DNA of 19,589 bases from JBKPFU01 sp046728975 (GCA_046728975.1 JBKPFU010000046.1:1-19589); one strand, 5' to 3'; positions 6,663 to 14,409 are shown, numbered from the stretch's first letter. Notes: generated from the sequence alone by a model not told the origin. Translations and numbers: made by a program.

Positions 6663-7592
6663 CTACAGGGCAGCGTAGATTTGCAGCAGGCGGTCGGCCA
6701 TTCGACCGGCTTCGTGAACCCGCTCGACATATGCACGGCTGGCTTCGCCGCGCCGTCGTCGCTCCCCGCCGGACTCGACCAGGGGCCGCAGGTCGTCGGC
6801 CAGCGTTTCCTTCGTGGTACGGACGATCGGGACGTCGATGCCGAAGGCCTTCTGCGCCCGCGCGACCGCCTCTTCGTGCAGATAGCCGAGGACGGGCTTG
6901 CCCAGCGCCATCGCCTCGACCGCGAAGAGCCCGTACCAGCCGGCGTTGAGCTGGTCGACGATTACGTCCCCGCGCGCGTAGCGCGCCCGCGCGTCTCGGT
7001 GGTGGACGCCCTCGACGACGTCGAGCTCGACACCCAGCCGCTCGCAGGCGCGGACGACGTGTTCGGTTCCCTTGCGCGTGCGGCTCAGCGCGGCGTGGAC
7101 GACCCTGACCGGGCCGTCCTCGCGCGGCGGCACGGGGTCGAGGCCGGCCAGATCGATCCCCGGCGGCACGACCTCGGCGTCGGGAACCCACCGGAGCGCG
7201 TCGTGCGAGCCGACGATCTGCGCGTCCGCCATGCGTCCGAACGCGAGCTCGTCCCGTGACTTGCCGCGAATATCCGACCCCACGAAGTGAAAGATCGACT
7301 TCTTCCTCGCCGCCCGCAGGGCCGGGAACTGGATCCGCTTGGGGACGAGCGTGAGGCCGAAGTAGAAGTGGAAGACGTCCGTCTTCGGCAGCAGCCGGGC
7401 GAAGGCGGCGAACTGCTTCGGCAGTCCGAGCGGGAACCGCGGCAGGTCGAGGTTCTCGTCGTGTTCCGGGTGGTTGGGCTGCGACTCGAACACCACCAGC
7501 CGCGCGTCGACACCCTTGCGCCGCAGCGCCTGCACGTTCGTCCACCCGATCCCTGCGAAGTTGACAGGGCAGTGCGTTACTCGGAGTCCCAC
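6663..7592 (-). CDS. Family 4 glycosyltransferase (GT-B fold)
   Basis: This 309-residue protein looks like a compact GT4 enzyme. An N-terminal Rossmann-like half contains HFVGSDIRG near residues 102-110. The C-terminal nucleotide-sugar half has SRTRKGTEHVV at 170-180 and GWYGLFAVEAMALGKPV at 218-234, where the glutamate pair region of GT4 (E226) is expected to contact the donor. It would be a cytoplasmic, membrane-associated, retaining transferase adding a sugar to the lipid-linked glycan. The GTG start at 7592 overlaps the upstream ATP-grasp gene by 16 nt and the stop touches the flippase start. The donor and acceptor cannot be inferred. It is shorter than most GT4 proteins, but both halves appear present. 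Confidence 0.8.
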   Translation of the reverse strand: MGLRVTHCPVNFAGIGWTNVQALRRKGVDARLVVFESQPNHPEHDENLDLPRFPLGLPKQFAAFARLLPKTDVFHFYFGLTLVPKRIQFPALRAARKKSIFHFVGSDIRGKSRDELAFGRMADAQIVGSHDALRWVPDAEVVPPGIDLAGLDPVPPREDGPVRVVHAALSRTRKGTEHVVRACERLGVELDVVEGVHHRDARARYARGDVIVDQLNAGWYGLFAVEAMALGKPVLGYLHEEAVARAQKAFGIDVPIVRTTKETLADDLRPLVESGGERRRRGEASRAYVERVHEAGRMADRLLQIYAAL

Positions 7593-8590
7593 TCGACCTG
7601 GTCGAAGTAGCGGAGCGCGCGCCGTGTCGGACGCGCGCGGTCGGCATACGACGCGAGTTCCTCCGCCGAGATCTCACCCAGGGCGTGCTTGATCCCGAGA
7701 TACGGGATGTTCAGGTCGTCCTGGTAGACGATCGTCGAGATTCGCGGGTTCACCTCGATCACGTGCTCCCCGACGAGCTGGATGTTGAAGAAGTGGTCGA
7801 GCTCGAGCTGCAAGACGATCTGCGCGGCGAGCTCCATCAGCTCCGGGTCGTCGAGCGTCTCGAAGTACATCGCAAGCCCGGCCCGCATCTCCTCGCGCGT
7901 CTTCGGATGGCCGAGCACGATTCGCCCTCGTTCGGCGATGCCGTCGATCGTCCGCTCTTTCCCGGCCGCGAGCTCCATCACGAGCATCTCCTCGTCGCCG
8001 ACGAGCTCGACGAGCTCCTCGAGGCGGAGCGCCTCGGCGACGCCGGGGCGGTTCTCGAGCAGCTGCTGCCGGCGGTCGGCTCGCGCTGAGACGATCCGGA
8101 ACCCGCGCGAGCCCGAGGAGACCCGCGGCTTGACCGCGACGTCGTCCTCGGGATAGCCGAGCGCGCCGGCGATTCGAGCCAGCTCGTCGGCGCCGACGGC
8201 GACGGCGTGGGCGGGCGTCCGCGGCAGCGCGTCGTACGTCGCGGCCTTGTCGTTACAGATCCGGACGGCTTCGGGCGACGAGACGAGCACTGTTGTGTTC
8301 TGGAATCGGTCCTTGCTGTCCGCGAGCGCCTGCAGTTCGAACGACGACTGCGGCACGAGTGCGTCGACCTCCTCCCGTTCGCAGATATCGACGACCGTGT
8401 CGACGAAGCCTGGGTCCGTTCCGGGCGGAACGGCGTAAAAGGCGTCGCACAGGCGCCGCCCGACGGCGAGCTCCGACATGTCGGTGCCGACGAGCCGGAG
8501 CTCGCGCTCGCCGTTCTGGCCCAGGGCGCGCACGAGCGCCGCGCAACCCGGGACGCCGGCGGCCGTCAGCAGAACGGTCAGCTTCCTCAC
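7577..8590 (-). CDS. ATP-grasp domain ligase (CarB/PylC-like)
   Basis: This is a 337-residue ATP-grasp protein. The N-terminal pre-ATP-grasp region opens with LTVLLTAAGVPG. An ATP-binding lysine lies in VKPRVSSGSRGFRIV (residues 153-167, K154), and the metal-binding end is EVNPRIST at 279-286, resembling CarB-type domains. LVMELAAGKERTIDG (203-217) is also typical. The reaction would activate a carboxylate as acyl phosphate and join it to a nucleophile. An upstream in-frame start would add 61 poorly conserved Arg/Ala/Pro-rich residues. I chose GTG at 8590 because it overlaps the deacetylase stop in GTGA and leaves the Rossmann-like strand at the N-terminus. The substrate is unknown. Its close coupling with a NodB-like protein and a GT4 suggests glycan modification. 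Confidence 0.8.
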   Translation of the reverse strand: MRKLTVLLTAAGVPGCAALVRALGQNGERELRLVGTDMSELAVGRRLCDAFYAVPPGTDPGFVDTVVDICEREEVDALVPQSSFELQALADSKDRFQNTTVLVSSPEAVRICNDKAATYDALPRTPAHAVAVGADELARIAGALGYPEDDVAVKPRVSSGSRGFRIVSARADRRQQLLENRPGVAEALRLEELVELVGDEEMLVMELAAGKERTIDGIAERGRIVLGHPKTREEMRAGLAMYFETLDDPELMELAAQIVLQLELDHFFNIQLVGEHVIEVNPRISTIVYQDDLNIPYLGIKHALGEISAEELASYADRARPTRRALRYFDQVEWDSE

Positions 8591-9228
8591 ATCAGGTCGA
8601 TTCGATCTTCCTGGAGGCGCCGAAGGTCCTGCTCGCGTTCTGCCTCGAGCATCGAGAGCATCGACTCGCGCATCGTCGCGCCGGGGTAGACCCAGATCTC
8701 CGGGTGCGTCAGCAGCTGCAGCCATTCGAACCGGCCACCACGGAGCTCCTCGTGCGGACAGCCGCTTCGCCACTGCTGGTTCGAGTCGGAGCGATAGTGG
8801 TCGGGGTCGAAGTACGGCGGCGCCATCACGTTGACCACGGTCTCGACCGGCCGCGACATGTACTCGGGGTCCGGGTTATGCCAGGCGACGACGGGATCGA
8901 AGCGCCCGTCGAGCTCGGCCTTCGGCCAGACGGCGTGGAGCCCAACGCGGTGGCCGAGCTCTCGGAGCCGGCCGAGCGAGCGCTCGCCCTCTGGCGACTC
9001 GAGGTTGTAAAAGACGCTTTGGGTCATCAGGAGGTATGTCGCCGTCGCGCCGTGCTCGGCTTCGAGCTCGGCGAGCCGGACGGCGGCGTCGAGGGTGAGA
9101 TCGACGTCGTGGCGGAGGAGAAGATCTCCGGCGCGCGGTTCTCGGTCGAAGAAGGCAAACCGATAGCCGCCTGACCTCGCCGCTTCCAGCAGCTCGGCGT
9201 AATGGTCGAGATCGAAGGCGCAGCTCAC
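8587..9228 (-). CDS. NodB-like polysaccharide deacetylase family protein
   Basis: This 213-residue protein has the shortened NodB-like pattern of a poorly studied subgroup: LLLRHDVDLTLDAAVRLAEL (HDVD at 40-43, the metal/catalytic aspartates), LGHRVGLH (91-98), then VVAWHNPDP (113-121), SDSNQQW (147-153) and LTHPEIW (173-179). Canonical NodB enzymes remove N- or O-acetyl groups from glycans using a metal held by Asp-His-His. Here motif 2 shows only one clear His (H98), with H117 or H175 possible partners, so activity on sugars is likely but not certain. It has no signal peptide and should be cytoplasmic, acting on a nucleotide- or lipid-linked sugar. The start is GTG 9228 with only a weak upstream AGG. 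Its stop overlaps the downstream ATP-grasp start by 4 nt. Confidence 0.7.
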   Translation of the reverse strand: MSCAFDLDHYAELLEAARSGGYRFAFFDREPRAGDLLLRHDVDLTLDAAVRLAELEAEHGATATYLLMTQSVFYNLESPEGERSLGRLRELGHRVGLHAVWPKAELDGRFDPVVAWHNPDPEYMSRPVETVVNVMAPPYFDPDHYRSDSNQQWRSGCPHEELRGGRFEWLQLLTHPEIWVYPGATMRESMLSMLEAEREQDLRRLQEDRIDLM

Positions 9229-9367
9229 CTGAAGGCCGGGCTCATCTGTCTCGCTTTCGGCACACCCGCGTCACACACACGCGCACCCTTCCTCAATAAG
9301 CTCGACGCGGGGAGGAGGCCGGGCGTGCCTATTCCCAGACCGTCCAGGCGACTTCGACCCACGCCCG
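9229..9367. other. 139-nt spacer inside the minus-strand glycan operon
   Basis: This is the longest gap in the minus-strand operon. It contains an 8-bp perfect inverted repeat, CGGGCGTG (9320-9327) and CACGCCCG (9360-9367), immediately after the ATP-grasp stop and separated by 32 nt. A short CGCGT/ACGCG hairpin lies at 9267-9283 around a CACACAC loop. I see no convincing promoter or terminator. It may hold an RNA processing site or a weak internal promoter for the deacetylase gene. Confidence 0.3.
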
Positions 9368-10588
9368 TCACGCGGCCTCCACCTCCACCTCGACGTCGAG
9401 CAGCGTCGCTGCCGCCTCCGCCCGCTCTAGCGCCTCCACATTCGTATCGCCGACAGCGATCACATACCCGCGCCGGTCGCCGTCCCGCTGCACGGGTCGG
9501 ATCACCTCGTCCTCCTCCACGAACACCTCGGCGCGCACCACACCTGGGAACGCAAGCACACGCTCGAGCCCGCTGACGCTGCGGACGCGGCCCGTGGGCA
9601 GCGGCCCCGGGGAAGCGGTGAGGAAGAAGATCGCCAGCGGCTGCCCCGTCCTCGGCCGGACGAGCTCGTCGGGTATCGGTTGGCCGAGCGCCTGCCGCAG
9701 CGCGACCTCGATCAGGTCGACGCCGGCGCCGAGCAGCGCGACGTCGACCATCTGGCCGCCCGGGATGCGCGCGGCCACCTCGACCACCTTCGGCTCCGAC
9801 CCCTCCGCGCTCAGCAGCTGCGGATAGGCGATCCCGTCCTCGAGCCCCAGCGCGTGCACGGAAAAGGCGGCGACCTGCTCCGCCTCCTCCAAGCGGTGCC
9901 CGTAGAGCGTCGACGGGTACAGGTGCGTGAGCGCGACGCCGAAGCCCCGACCCTGGGGCCGGATCCGGTCGGACAGGGTCACGAGGGTGACCTCGCCGCT
10001 GCGCGCCACGAGCAGCGTGTTGACCTCGAGCCCTTCGTGGTAGCTCTCGACGATCGCCTCCTCGCTCGGCGATTCGGCCAGCGTCGCGTGGAGGTGCCGC
10101 TCGACGTCGCCCATCCCCTCGAGGAGGAAGATGCCGCGCTGGCCGGCCGAGTCGGCCGGCTTGAGCACAGCCGGAAACCCCACCGACGCCGCCGCCGCCC
10201 TCGCTTCGTGCAGGTTCCTCGCCGCGGCGAAGCGCGGCTGTGGAACGCCGGCATCCGCCAGCCGCCGGCGCTGCGCGACCTTGTGTGTCATCAGGCGCGC
10301 GGTCTCGCTTCCGATGCCGGGCAGGCCGAGCTCTTCCGCGACCGCGGCCACAACCGGAACAGCGCGGTCGGCCACGTACGTGAGCACGCCCTCCACGCTG
10401 TGATGGCGACCGGCCGCCGCCACGGCCGGAATGTCCTGAAAGTCGACGACTTCGGCGACGTCCGCTTCGGCCAGCCCTGGTGCATCGGGGTTCCGGTCGA
10501 CGGCGACCACCTCCAGTCCGAGCTCGTGAGCGCGCCCGATGACGCGGCGCTGGTGGCGCCCGGCTCCAACCAGGAGGACCCTCGTCAC
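9368..10588 (-). CDS. ATP-grasp ligase (PurK/L-amino-acid ligase-like), paralogue of 15350-16564
   Basis: This 406-residue protein has a PurK/PurT-like layout. A Rossmann-type N-terminal domain carries RVLLVGAGRHQRR (3-15) and VDRNPDAPGLAEAD (30-43). The ATP-grasp fold has LKPADSAGQRGIFLLE (142-157) and EVAARIPGGQ (270-279), and a C-terminal region resembles that of L-amino-acid ligases. Such enzymes use ATP to couple a carboxylate to an amine or other nucleophile. The start is GTG 10588, which places VLLVGAG at the N-terminus; it lies 28 nt after the methyltransferase stop. The protein aligns by eye along most of its length with the ATP-grasp protein at 15350-16564. The substrate is unknown; amide formation on an amino sugar is an inference from the locus. 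Confidence 0.8.
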   Translation of the reverse strand: MTRVLLVGAGRHQRRVIGRAHELGLEVVAVDRNPDAPGLAEADVAEVVDFQDIPAVAAAGRHHSVEGVLTYVADRAVPVVAAVAEELGLPGIGSETARLMTHKVAQRRRLADAGVPQPRFAAARNLHEARAAAASVGFPAVLKPADSAGQRGIFLLEGMGDVERHLHATLAESPSEEAIVESYHEGLEVNTLLVARSGEVTLVTLSDRIRPQGRGFGVALTHLYPSTLYGHRLEEAEQVAAFSVHALGLEDGIAYPQLLSAEGSEPKVVEVAARIPGGQMVDVALLGAGVDLIEVALRQALGQPIPDELVRPRTGQPLAIFFLTASPGPLPTGRVRSVSGLERVLAFPGVVRAEVFVEEDEVIRPVQRDGDRRGYVIAVGDTNVEALERAEAAATLLDVEVEVEAA

Positions 10589-10616
10589 GCCGCGGGCTCG
10601 CGGGGGCCGCCGCTCC

Positions 10617-11357
10617 TCACTTCACGATGAACGCCATCTTCGGGCCGATCCGGATCGGCGGGCGGCCCTGGGCGGCGGCGAAATCCGCCAGCGCGGTATT
10701 GGCCGTGACGTCGTCGGCAACGAGCACACCGCCTTCGCGCAGCGCGGGGTAGGCGGTCTCGAACTCGAACGACATGCACTCGTAGGAGTGCTCGCTGTCG
10801 TGCATGAAGAAGTCGAGCGAGCCGAGGCGGCCGAGCACCGGCGGCAGCTCGTCCTGGCTCCTGCCGAGGACGAGCTCCCAGCCCTCGCGCAGCTCGGCCG
10901 GGATCATCCAGCCCGGCTCCTTGCCCGCCGGGATCACGGCGCCGCCCTTGCCGCTCCAGAAGACGTCCGGGCCGTACTGCTCGCCCGCGAACTCGGGCAG
11001 GTCGATCGACGTCAAGCTGCCGCGGCCGTTCTTCTTCAAGGCAAGGAGCAAGAAGGCGGTCGAGACGCCGTTGCAGACGCCGGTCTCGACAAGCGCGTCC
11101 GGCTCGAGCGCGCGGACGATCGCGTAGAGGAAGACGCCCTCCTCGTAGCCGTCGCGGCCCGTGACCCGACCGGTGTTGTAGCGCTGGCCGCGCTCCGTCT
11201 CCCCCTTCACCGCCTCCCAGAAGAGCGCGGTCTCCCGCTCGAGGTGCTCGATCAGGCCGCTCTCCGCGACCTCCGTCCGATAGGCGCGAAGCGCCTGCTC
11301 GTCACGGAGAAAGCCGTCGAGGAACTCGCGCTCGATCTCGGGGGGAGCGGTCGCCAC
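10617..11357 (-). CDS. SAM-dependent methyltransferase (Methyltransf_24-like)
   Basis: This 246-residue protein carries class I methyltransferase motifs: LVETGVCNGVST (89-100) as motif I for SAM binding, LTSIDLP (115-121) as motif II, and LDFFMHDSEHSY (181-192) followed by LREGGVLVADD (206-216). The HDSEHSY pattern and spacing match the Methyltransf_24 and cephalosporin-hydroxylase-like group often found in glycan and natural-product loci. It would methylate a sugar hydroxyl or amine, or a carboxyl group, in the cytoplasm. It is the first gene of the minus-strand operon. The GTG start at 11357 lies 8 nt after a TATGAT box, so leaderless translation is likely. The acceptor cannot be read from the sequence. 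Confidence 0.8.
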   Translation of the reverse strand: MATAPPEIEREFLDGFLRDEQALRAYRTEVAESGLIEHLERETALFWEAVKGETERGQRYNTGRVTGRDGYEEGVFLYAIVRALEPDALVETGVCNGVSTAFLLLALKKNGRGSLTSIDLPEFAGEQYGPDVFWSGKGGAVIPAGKEPGWMIPAELREGWELVLGRSQDELPPVLGRLGSLDFFMHDSEHSYECMSFEFETAYPALREGGVLVADDVTANTALADFAAAQGRPPIRIGPKMAFIVK

Positions 11358-11407
11358 GGCGGCCGATCATATCGGCCGCAAAAAGGGCCGCCGTTAGACT
11401 CGCCCGT
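11358..11407. promoter_or_regulatory. Divergent promoter region with nested palindromes
   Basis: This 50-nt gap separates the two divergent arms of the glycan locus. On the minus strand TATGAT (11371-11366) stands 8 nt before GTG 11357. On the plus strand TAGACT (11395-11400) stands 7 nt before GTG 11408. Both fit leaderless actinobacterial promoters. A perfect 9-bp palindrome, GCGGCCGAT (11359-11367) and ATCGGCCGC (11371-11379), brackets the minus-strand -10. A second perfect 8-bp repeat, CGGCGGCC (11357-11364) and GGCCGCCG (11386-11393), encloses it. This could be an operator that controls both arms together. No regulator gene lies in the window. Confidence 0.6.
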
Positions 11408-12379
11408 GTGCCGCTGAAGGGAAAGCGCATCTTTGTCACCGGCGGCGCCGGCTTCATCGGGACCACGCTGATACCGCTGCTCGTGGACGAAAACGAGGTC
11501 GTCGCGCTCGACAATCTGCACCGCGACGCGCTGACCGAGACAACCCTCGCGAAGCACCCGAACCTCACCTTCGTCCAGGCGGACGTCCTCGACGCCGAGG
11601 CAGTTCGAGAGGCGGCCGCAGGCGCCACCCACGTCGTCCATCTCGCTGCGATCGCGGGGGTCGACACCGTCCGCGAGAGCCCGGTGAGAACGATGCGGGT
11701 GAATCTGATCGGCACCTACAACACGCTCGAGGCCGCGCTCGCGAACGGAGAGCGCGTCGAGCGGTTCGTCGACTTCTCGACCAGCGAGGTCTTCGGGACG
11801 CACGCCTACAACGTGAGCGAGGGGCAGACGACGACGATCGGCTCGGTCGGCGAGGCCCGCTGGACGTACGCCGTCTCGAAGCTCGCGGGGGAGCACATGG
11901 CGCACGCGTACCGCGAGGAGTTCGGCCTCCCGGTCGTCACCGTCCGGCCGTTCAACGTCTACGGCCCCGGTCAGATCGGCGGCGGGGCGATCCGGGCGTT
12001 CATCGAGGCGGCGCTCGCGGGCCGAGATCTCGTCATCCACGGGGACGGCTCACAAATCAGGGCGTGGTGCTACGTCGACGACATGGTGTCGGCGCTCCTG
12101 CTTTGCCTCGAGCGCGCGGAGGCCGTCGGAAACTCGTTCAACGTCGGCAACGCGCGCTCGGCGGTCACGATCCGCGACCTGGCGCAGCGGGTCAAGCGGC
12201 TGACCGATTGCCCCGGCGAGGTCGTGTTCCAGCCTCTCCACTACGCCGACGTCGAGCTGCGGATCCCGAACGTCGAGAAGGCGCGGGAGGTCCTCGGCTT
12301 CGAGGCGCAGGTCGACCTCGACGAGGGGCTCGAGCGGACGATCGCTTGGTACAGGACGCGCGAGCTGGCGCAGGCGTAG
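11408..12379 (+). CDS. NAD(P)-dependent nucleotide-sugar epimerase/dehydratase (extended SDR)
   Basis: This 323-residue extended short-chain dehydrogenase/reductase has the NAD-binding motif VTGGAGFIG (10-18), VDFSTSEVFG (121-130), the catalytic YAVSK (Y154, K158) and RPFNVYGPGQIGGG (180-193). It is closest in appearance to UDP-sugar 4-epimerases, UDP-glucuronate decarboxylases and 4,6-dehydratases; the SEVFG variant does not separate these. It would convert a nucleotide sugar in the cytoplasm, probably supplying a keto or epimerised substrate to the aminotransferase immediately downstream. The start is GTG 11408, 7 nt after a -10-like TAGACT and without a Shine-Dalgarno sequence. The stop is TAG 12377-12379. 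Confidence 0.85.
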   Translation: MPLKGKRIFVTGGAGFIGTTLIPLLVDENEVVALDNLHRDALTETTLAKHPNLTFVQADVLDAEAVREAAAGATHVVHLAAIAGVDTVRESPVRTMRVNLIGTYNTLEAALANGERVERFVDFSTSEVFGTHAYNVSEGQTTTIGSVGEARWTYAVSKLAGEHMAHAYREEFGLPVVTVRPFNVYGPGQIGGGAIRAFIEAALAGRDLVIHGDGSQIRAWCYVDDMVSALLLCLERAEAVGNSFNVGNARSAVTIRDLAQRVKRLTDCPGEVVFQPLHYADVELRIPNVEKAREVLGFEAQVDLDEGLERTIAWYRTRELAQA

Positions 12380-13422
12380 TTCGGCTGGCCTGGCCGGACC
12401 TTGGCCCGGAGGAGGTCGAGGCGATCGCCGAGGTGATTGCGAGCGGCCGACTCACGATGGGCCCGAAGGTTGAGCAGTTCGAGGCCGAGCTCGCGCGGGC
12501 CACCGAGACCGGTCATGCCGTCGCCGTCTCGTCGGGGACCGCCGCGCTGCACCTCGCGTTGCTCGCCCTCGGCGTCGGGCCGGGCGACGAGGTGCTCGTT
12601 CCCGCGTACACGTTTCCGGCGACCGCGAACGTCGTCGCCTTCACAGGCGCGCGGCCGGTGCTGATCGACGTCGACGCCGAGACGATGAACTTCGACCCCG
12701 AGCGCCTTGCGCCCGGGCCGAAGACGAAGGCCGTGATCCCCGTGCACCTGTTCGGGCGTCCGGCGCCGGTGGAGCGCCTGCCCGACGGTCCGGCCGTGCT
12801 CGAGGACGCGGCGGGCGCCCTCGGGGCAAAGCGAAAGGGCAAGGCCTGCGGCAGCCTCGGCGCCGTCGGCTGCCTGTCCTTCCACCCGCGCAAGATCGTC
12901 ACGACCGGCGAGGGCGGCGCAGTCGTCAGCGACGACTCGGAGCTCGCCGACGCCGTGCGGATGCTGCGCCACCACGGGTGGCAGCCGCCCGAGTGGCGCG
13001 ACATGCCTCGGCCGGGGCTGAACTACCGGCTCTCGGACCTCCTCTGTGCGGTCGGGATCACGCAGGTGCGTCGCCTCGACGAGCTGCTCGCGGCGCGCGC
13101 GCGGCTGGCGGCGGCCTACGCCGAGCGGCTGAACGACGTCGTCCAGACTCCCGCCGTCGACGAAGGCGACGTCCACGGCTGGCAGGCGTACGTGATCCAG
13201 CTCAAGCGGCGCGACGAGGTGCTCGCCGCTCTTCGCGAGGAGGGCATCGAGGCCCAGATCGGCACCTATGCGCTGCACCGGCTGACCGCCTACCACGACC
13301 AAGGACCGTTCCCGGGCGCGGACCGGTGCTACGAGCGCGCGCTTGCGCTGCCGTTCCACAACCGGCTCGCGGAGAGCGATCTCGACCGCGTCGCGGAGGT
13401 CGTTCGGCGGTTCGCCGGATAG
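12346..13422 (+). CDS. DegT/DnrJ/EryC1 family PLP-dependent sugar aminotransferase
   Basis: This is a fold-type I aminotransferase that transfers an amino group, usually from glutamate, to a keto nucleotide sugar. Visible motifs, in order, are VSSGTAALHLALLALGVGPG, VPAYTFPATANVV, LEDAAGALGAK and SFHPRKIVTTGEGGA; the PLP lysine is encoded at 12892-12894. It resembles perosamine-synthase-type enzymes. The start is unclear: no ATG, GTG or TTG lies next to the conserved N-terminus LAWPDLGPEEVEAI. I list TTG 12346 as the nearest canonical start that keeps this region (358 residues, 34-nt overlap with the epimerase). CTG 12385, six bases after the epimerase stop, gives the more family-like N-terminus (345 residues). 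It probably acts on the product of the preceding epimerase. Confidence 0.88.
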   Translation: MVQDARAGAGVVRLAWPDLGPEEVEAIAEVIASGRLTMGPKVEQFEAELARATETGHAVAVSSGTAALHLALLALGVGPGDEVLVPAYTFPATANVVAFTGARPVLIDVDAETMNFDPERLAPGPKTKAVIPVHLFGRPAPVERLPDGPAVLEDAAGALGAKRKGKACGSLGAVGCLSFHPRKIVTTGEGGAVVSDDSELADAVRMLRHHGWQPPEWRDMPRPGLNYRLSDLLCAVGITQVRRLDELLAARARLAAAYAERLNDVVQTPAVDEGDVHGWQAYVIQLKRRDEVLAALREEGIEAQIGTYALHRLTAYHDQGPFPGADRCYERALALPFHNRLAESDLDRVAEVVRRFAG

Positions 13423-13425
13423 TCT
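13420..13425 (+). promoter_or_regulatory. Possible -10 box before the polyprenyl-phosphate glycosyltransferase
   Basis: TAGTCT fits TANNNT and stands 12 bases before ATG 13438, in a 15-nt gap without a Shine-Dalgarno sequence. It overlaps the TAG stop of the aminotransferase, so part of the match is imposed by coding. An internal leaderless start is possible but weakly supported. Confidence 0.2.
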
Positions 13426-13437
13426 GAGCCCCTGCAA

Positions 13438-14409
13438 ATGGCCGAAACCGAGGTCTTCCCGGCGCCGCGCGTGGCGCGCGAGGACGAGGCGGCGCCGGAT
13501 GTCTCGATCGTCGTTCCCGTCTACAACGAAGGGGCGACGCTCGACGAGCTGTACCGGCGGAGCGTCGCCGCGGTCGAGCCGACCGGGCGCCTCTTCGAGC
13601 TGATCTTCATCGACGACGGCTCGACCGACGACACCTGGTCAAGGCTCGAGCAGCTCCACCGCAAGGACGGGAGGGTTCACGCCGTCCGCTTCAAGCGGAA
13701 CTTCGGCCAGCACCCGGCCATGCATGCGGGCTTCTCCCGAGCGCGCGGCGACATCGTGGTGACGATGGACGCGGATTTGCAGAACGAGCCGGAGGACATC
13801 CCGAAGCTCGTCGAAGCGGTCGAGGCCGGGACCGACGTCGCGAGCGGCCGGCGCCGCGCGCGCCGCGACTCGTGGGGGCGGACGCTCCCCTCGCGGATGA
13901 TCAACGGGATGCTCCGCCGCTTCACCGGCGTCGAGATCGACGACTTCGGCAGCGCCTTCAATGCGTACCGGCGGAGCGCGGTCGAGCCGATGCTCGGCGC
14001 GATCGGGCGACAGAAGTTCACGAAGGCGCTCGTCCTTTCCGGCGGCGCAACGGTGGTCGAGGTCGACGTCGGCCACTCTCCGCGCCGCGACCGATCCCGC
14101 TACTCGCCGCTTCGCCTGACGAGGCTCGCGCTGCATGTGCTCGCGGGATTCTGGCCGCAGCCGATCCAGTGGATCGGCCTCGTGATCGGGATCTTCTGCA
14201 CGCTCGTCGCCGTGGCGCTCGCCGTCTACGGGATTGTTTACTGGATCGTCAACGCGAACTTCCCAGGACCGCTCTTCGGAGGGACCGCCGTGGTTTTCGT
14301 GCTCGGCCTCCAGGGTTTCATCCTGGCGCTCGTCGGCGAGTACCTGGCCAGGATCCACCGGCAGGTCGAGGGTCGTCCGCTGTACACGATCGAAAGCGAG
14401 CTCCGCTGA
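13438..14409 (+). CDS. GtrB/ArnC-like polyprenyl-phosphate glycosyltransferase
   Basis: This is a 323-residue GT2 enzyme of the DPM1/GtrB/ArnC type, which moves a sugar from a nucleotide donor to undecaprenyl phosphate on the cytoplasmic face. Residues 22-32 (VSIVVPVYNEG), 57-66 (FIDDGSTDDT), and 110-121 (MDADLQNEPEDI) form the GT-A donor and metal-binding site. Two C-terminal membrane helices (about 244-272 and 281-303) anchor it, as in GtrB. Such lipid-linked monosaccharides serve as donors outside the membrane, for example for 4-amino-arabinose or glucose side-group addition by GT-C enzymes. No GT-C enzyme is seen in the window. The stop shares CTGA with the putative CTG start of the following SDR. 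Confidence 0.88.
   Translation: MAETEVFPAPRVAREDEAAPDVSIVVPVYNEGATLDELYRRSVAAVEPTGRLFELIFIDDGSTDDTWSRLEQLHRKDGRVHAVRFKRNFGQHPAMHAGFSRARGDIVVTMDADLQNEPEDIPKLVEAVEAGTDVASGRRRARRDSWGRTLPSRMINGMLRRFTGVEIDDFGSAFNAYRRSAVEPMLGAIGRQKFTKALVLSGGATVVEVDVGHSPRRDRSRYSPLRLTRLALHVLAGFWPQPIQWIGLVIGIFCTLVAVALAVYGIVYWIVNANFPGPLFGGTAVVFVLGLQGFILALVGEYLARIHRQVEGRPLYTIESELR

Noticed and set aside
5580..7259. 559-codon plus-strand open frame
   Set aside because: It is antisense to the flippase and GT4 genes, very rich in Arg, Asp, Glu and Gln, typical of reverse-frame translation of GC-rich coding DNA.
5083..7677. Very long minus-strand open frame (864 codons)
   Set aside because: It is a GC-rich shadow frame over the flippase and GT4 genes; its translation is Arg/Ala/Pro-rich with no recognisable domain.
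8591..8773. 61-residue N-terminal extension of the first ATP-grasp protein
   Set aside because: It is Arg/Ala/Pro-rich and lies inside the deacetylase gene; GTG 8590 with a GTGA overlap gives the natural family N-terminus.
9267..9283. CACACAC stretch as a microsatellite or CRISPR-like repeat
   Set aside because: It is a single short run without spacing or repetition; no CRISPR array, tRNA or rRNA was found in the window.
11357..11384. Hairpin followed by AAAAA as a terminator
   Set aside because: On the minus strand the T-run precedes the stem, and on the plus strand there is no U-tract or upstream plus-strand gene; the location between divergent starts fits an operator better.
13872..14405. 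Upstream extension of the second SDR from GTG 13872
   Set aside because: It would be the out-of-frame translation of the glycosyltransferase gene, Arg-rich and without similarity to SDR proteins.
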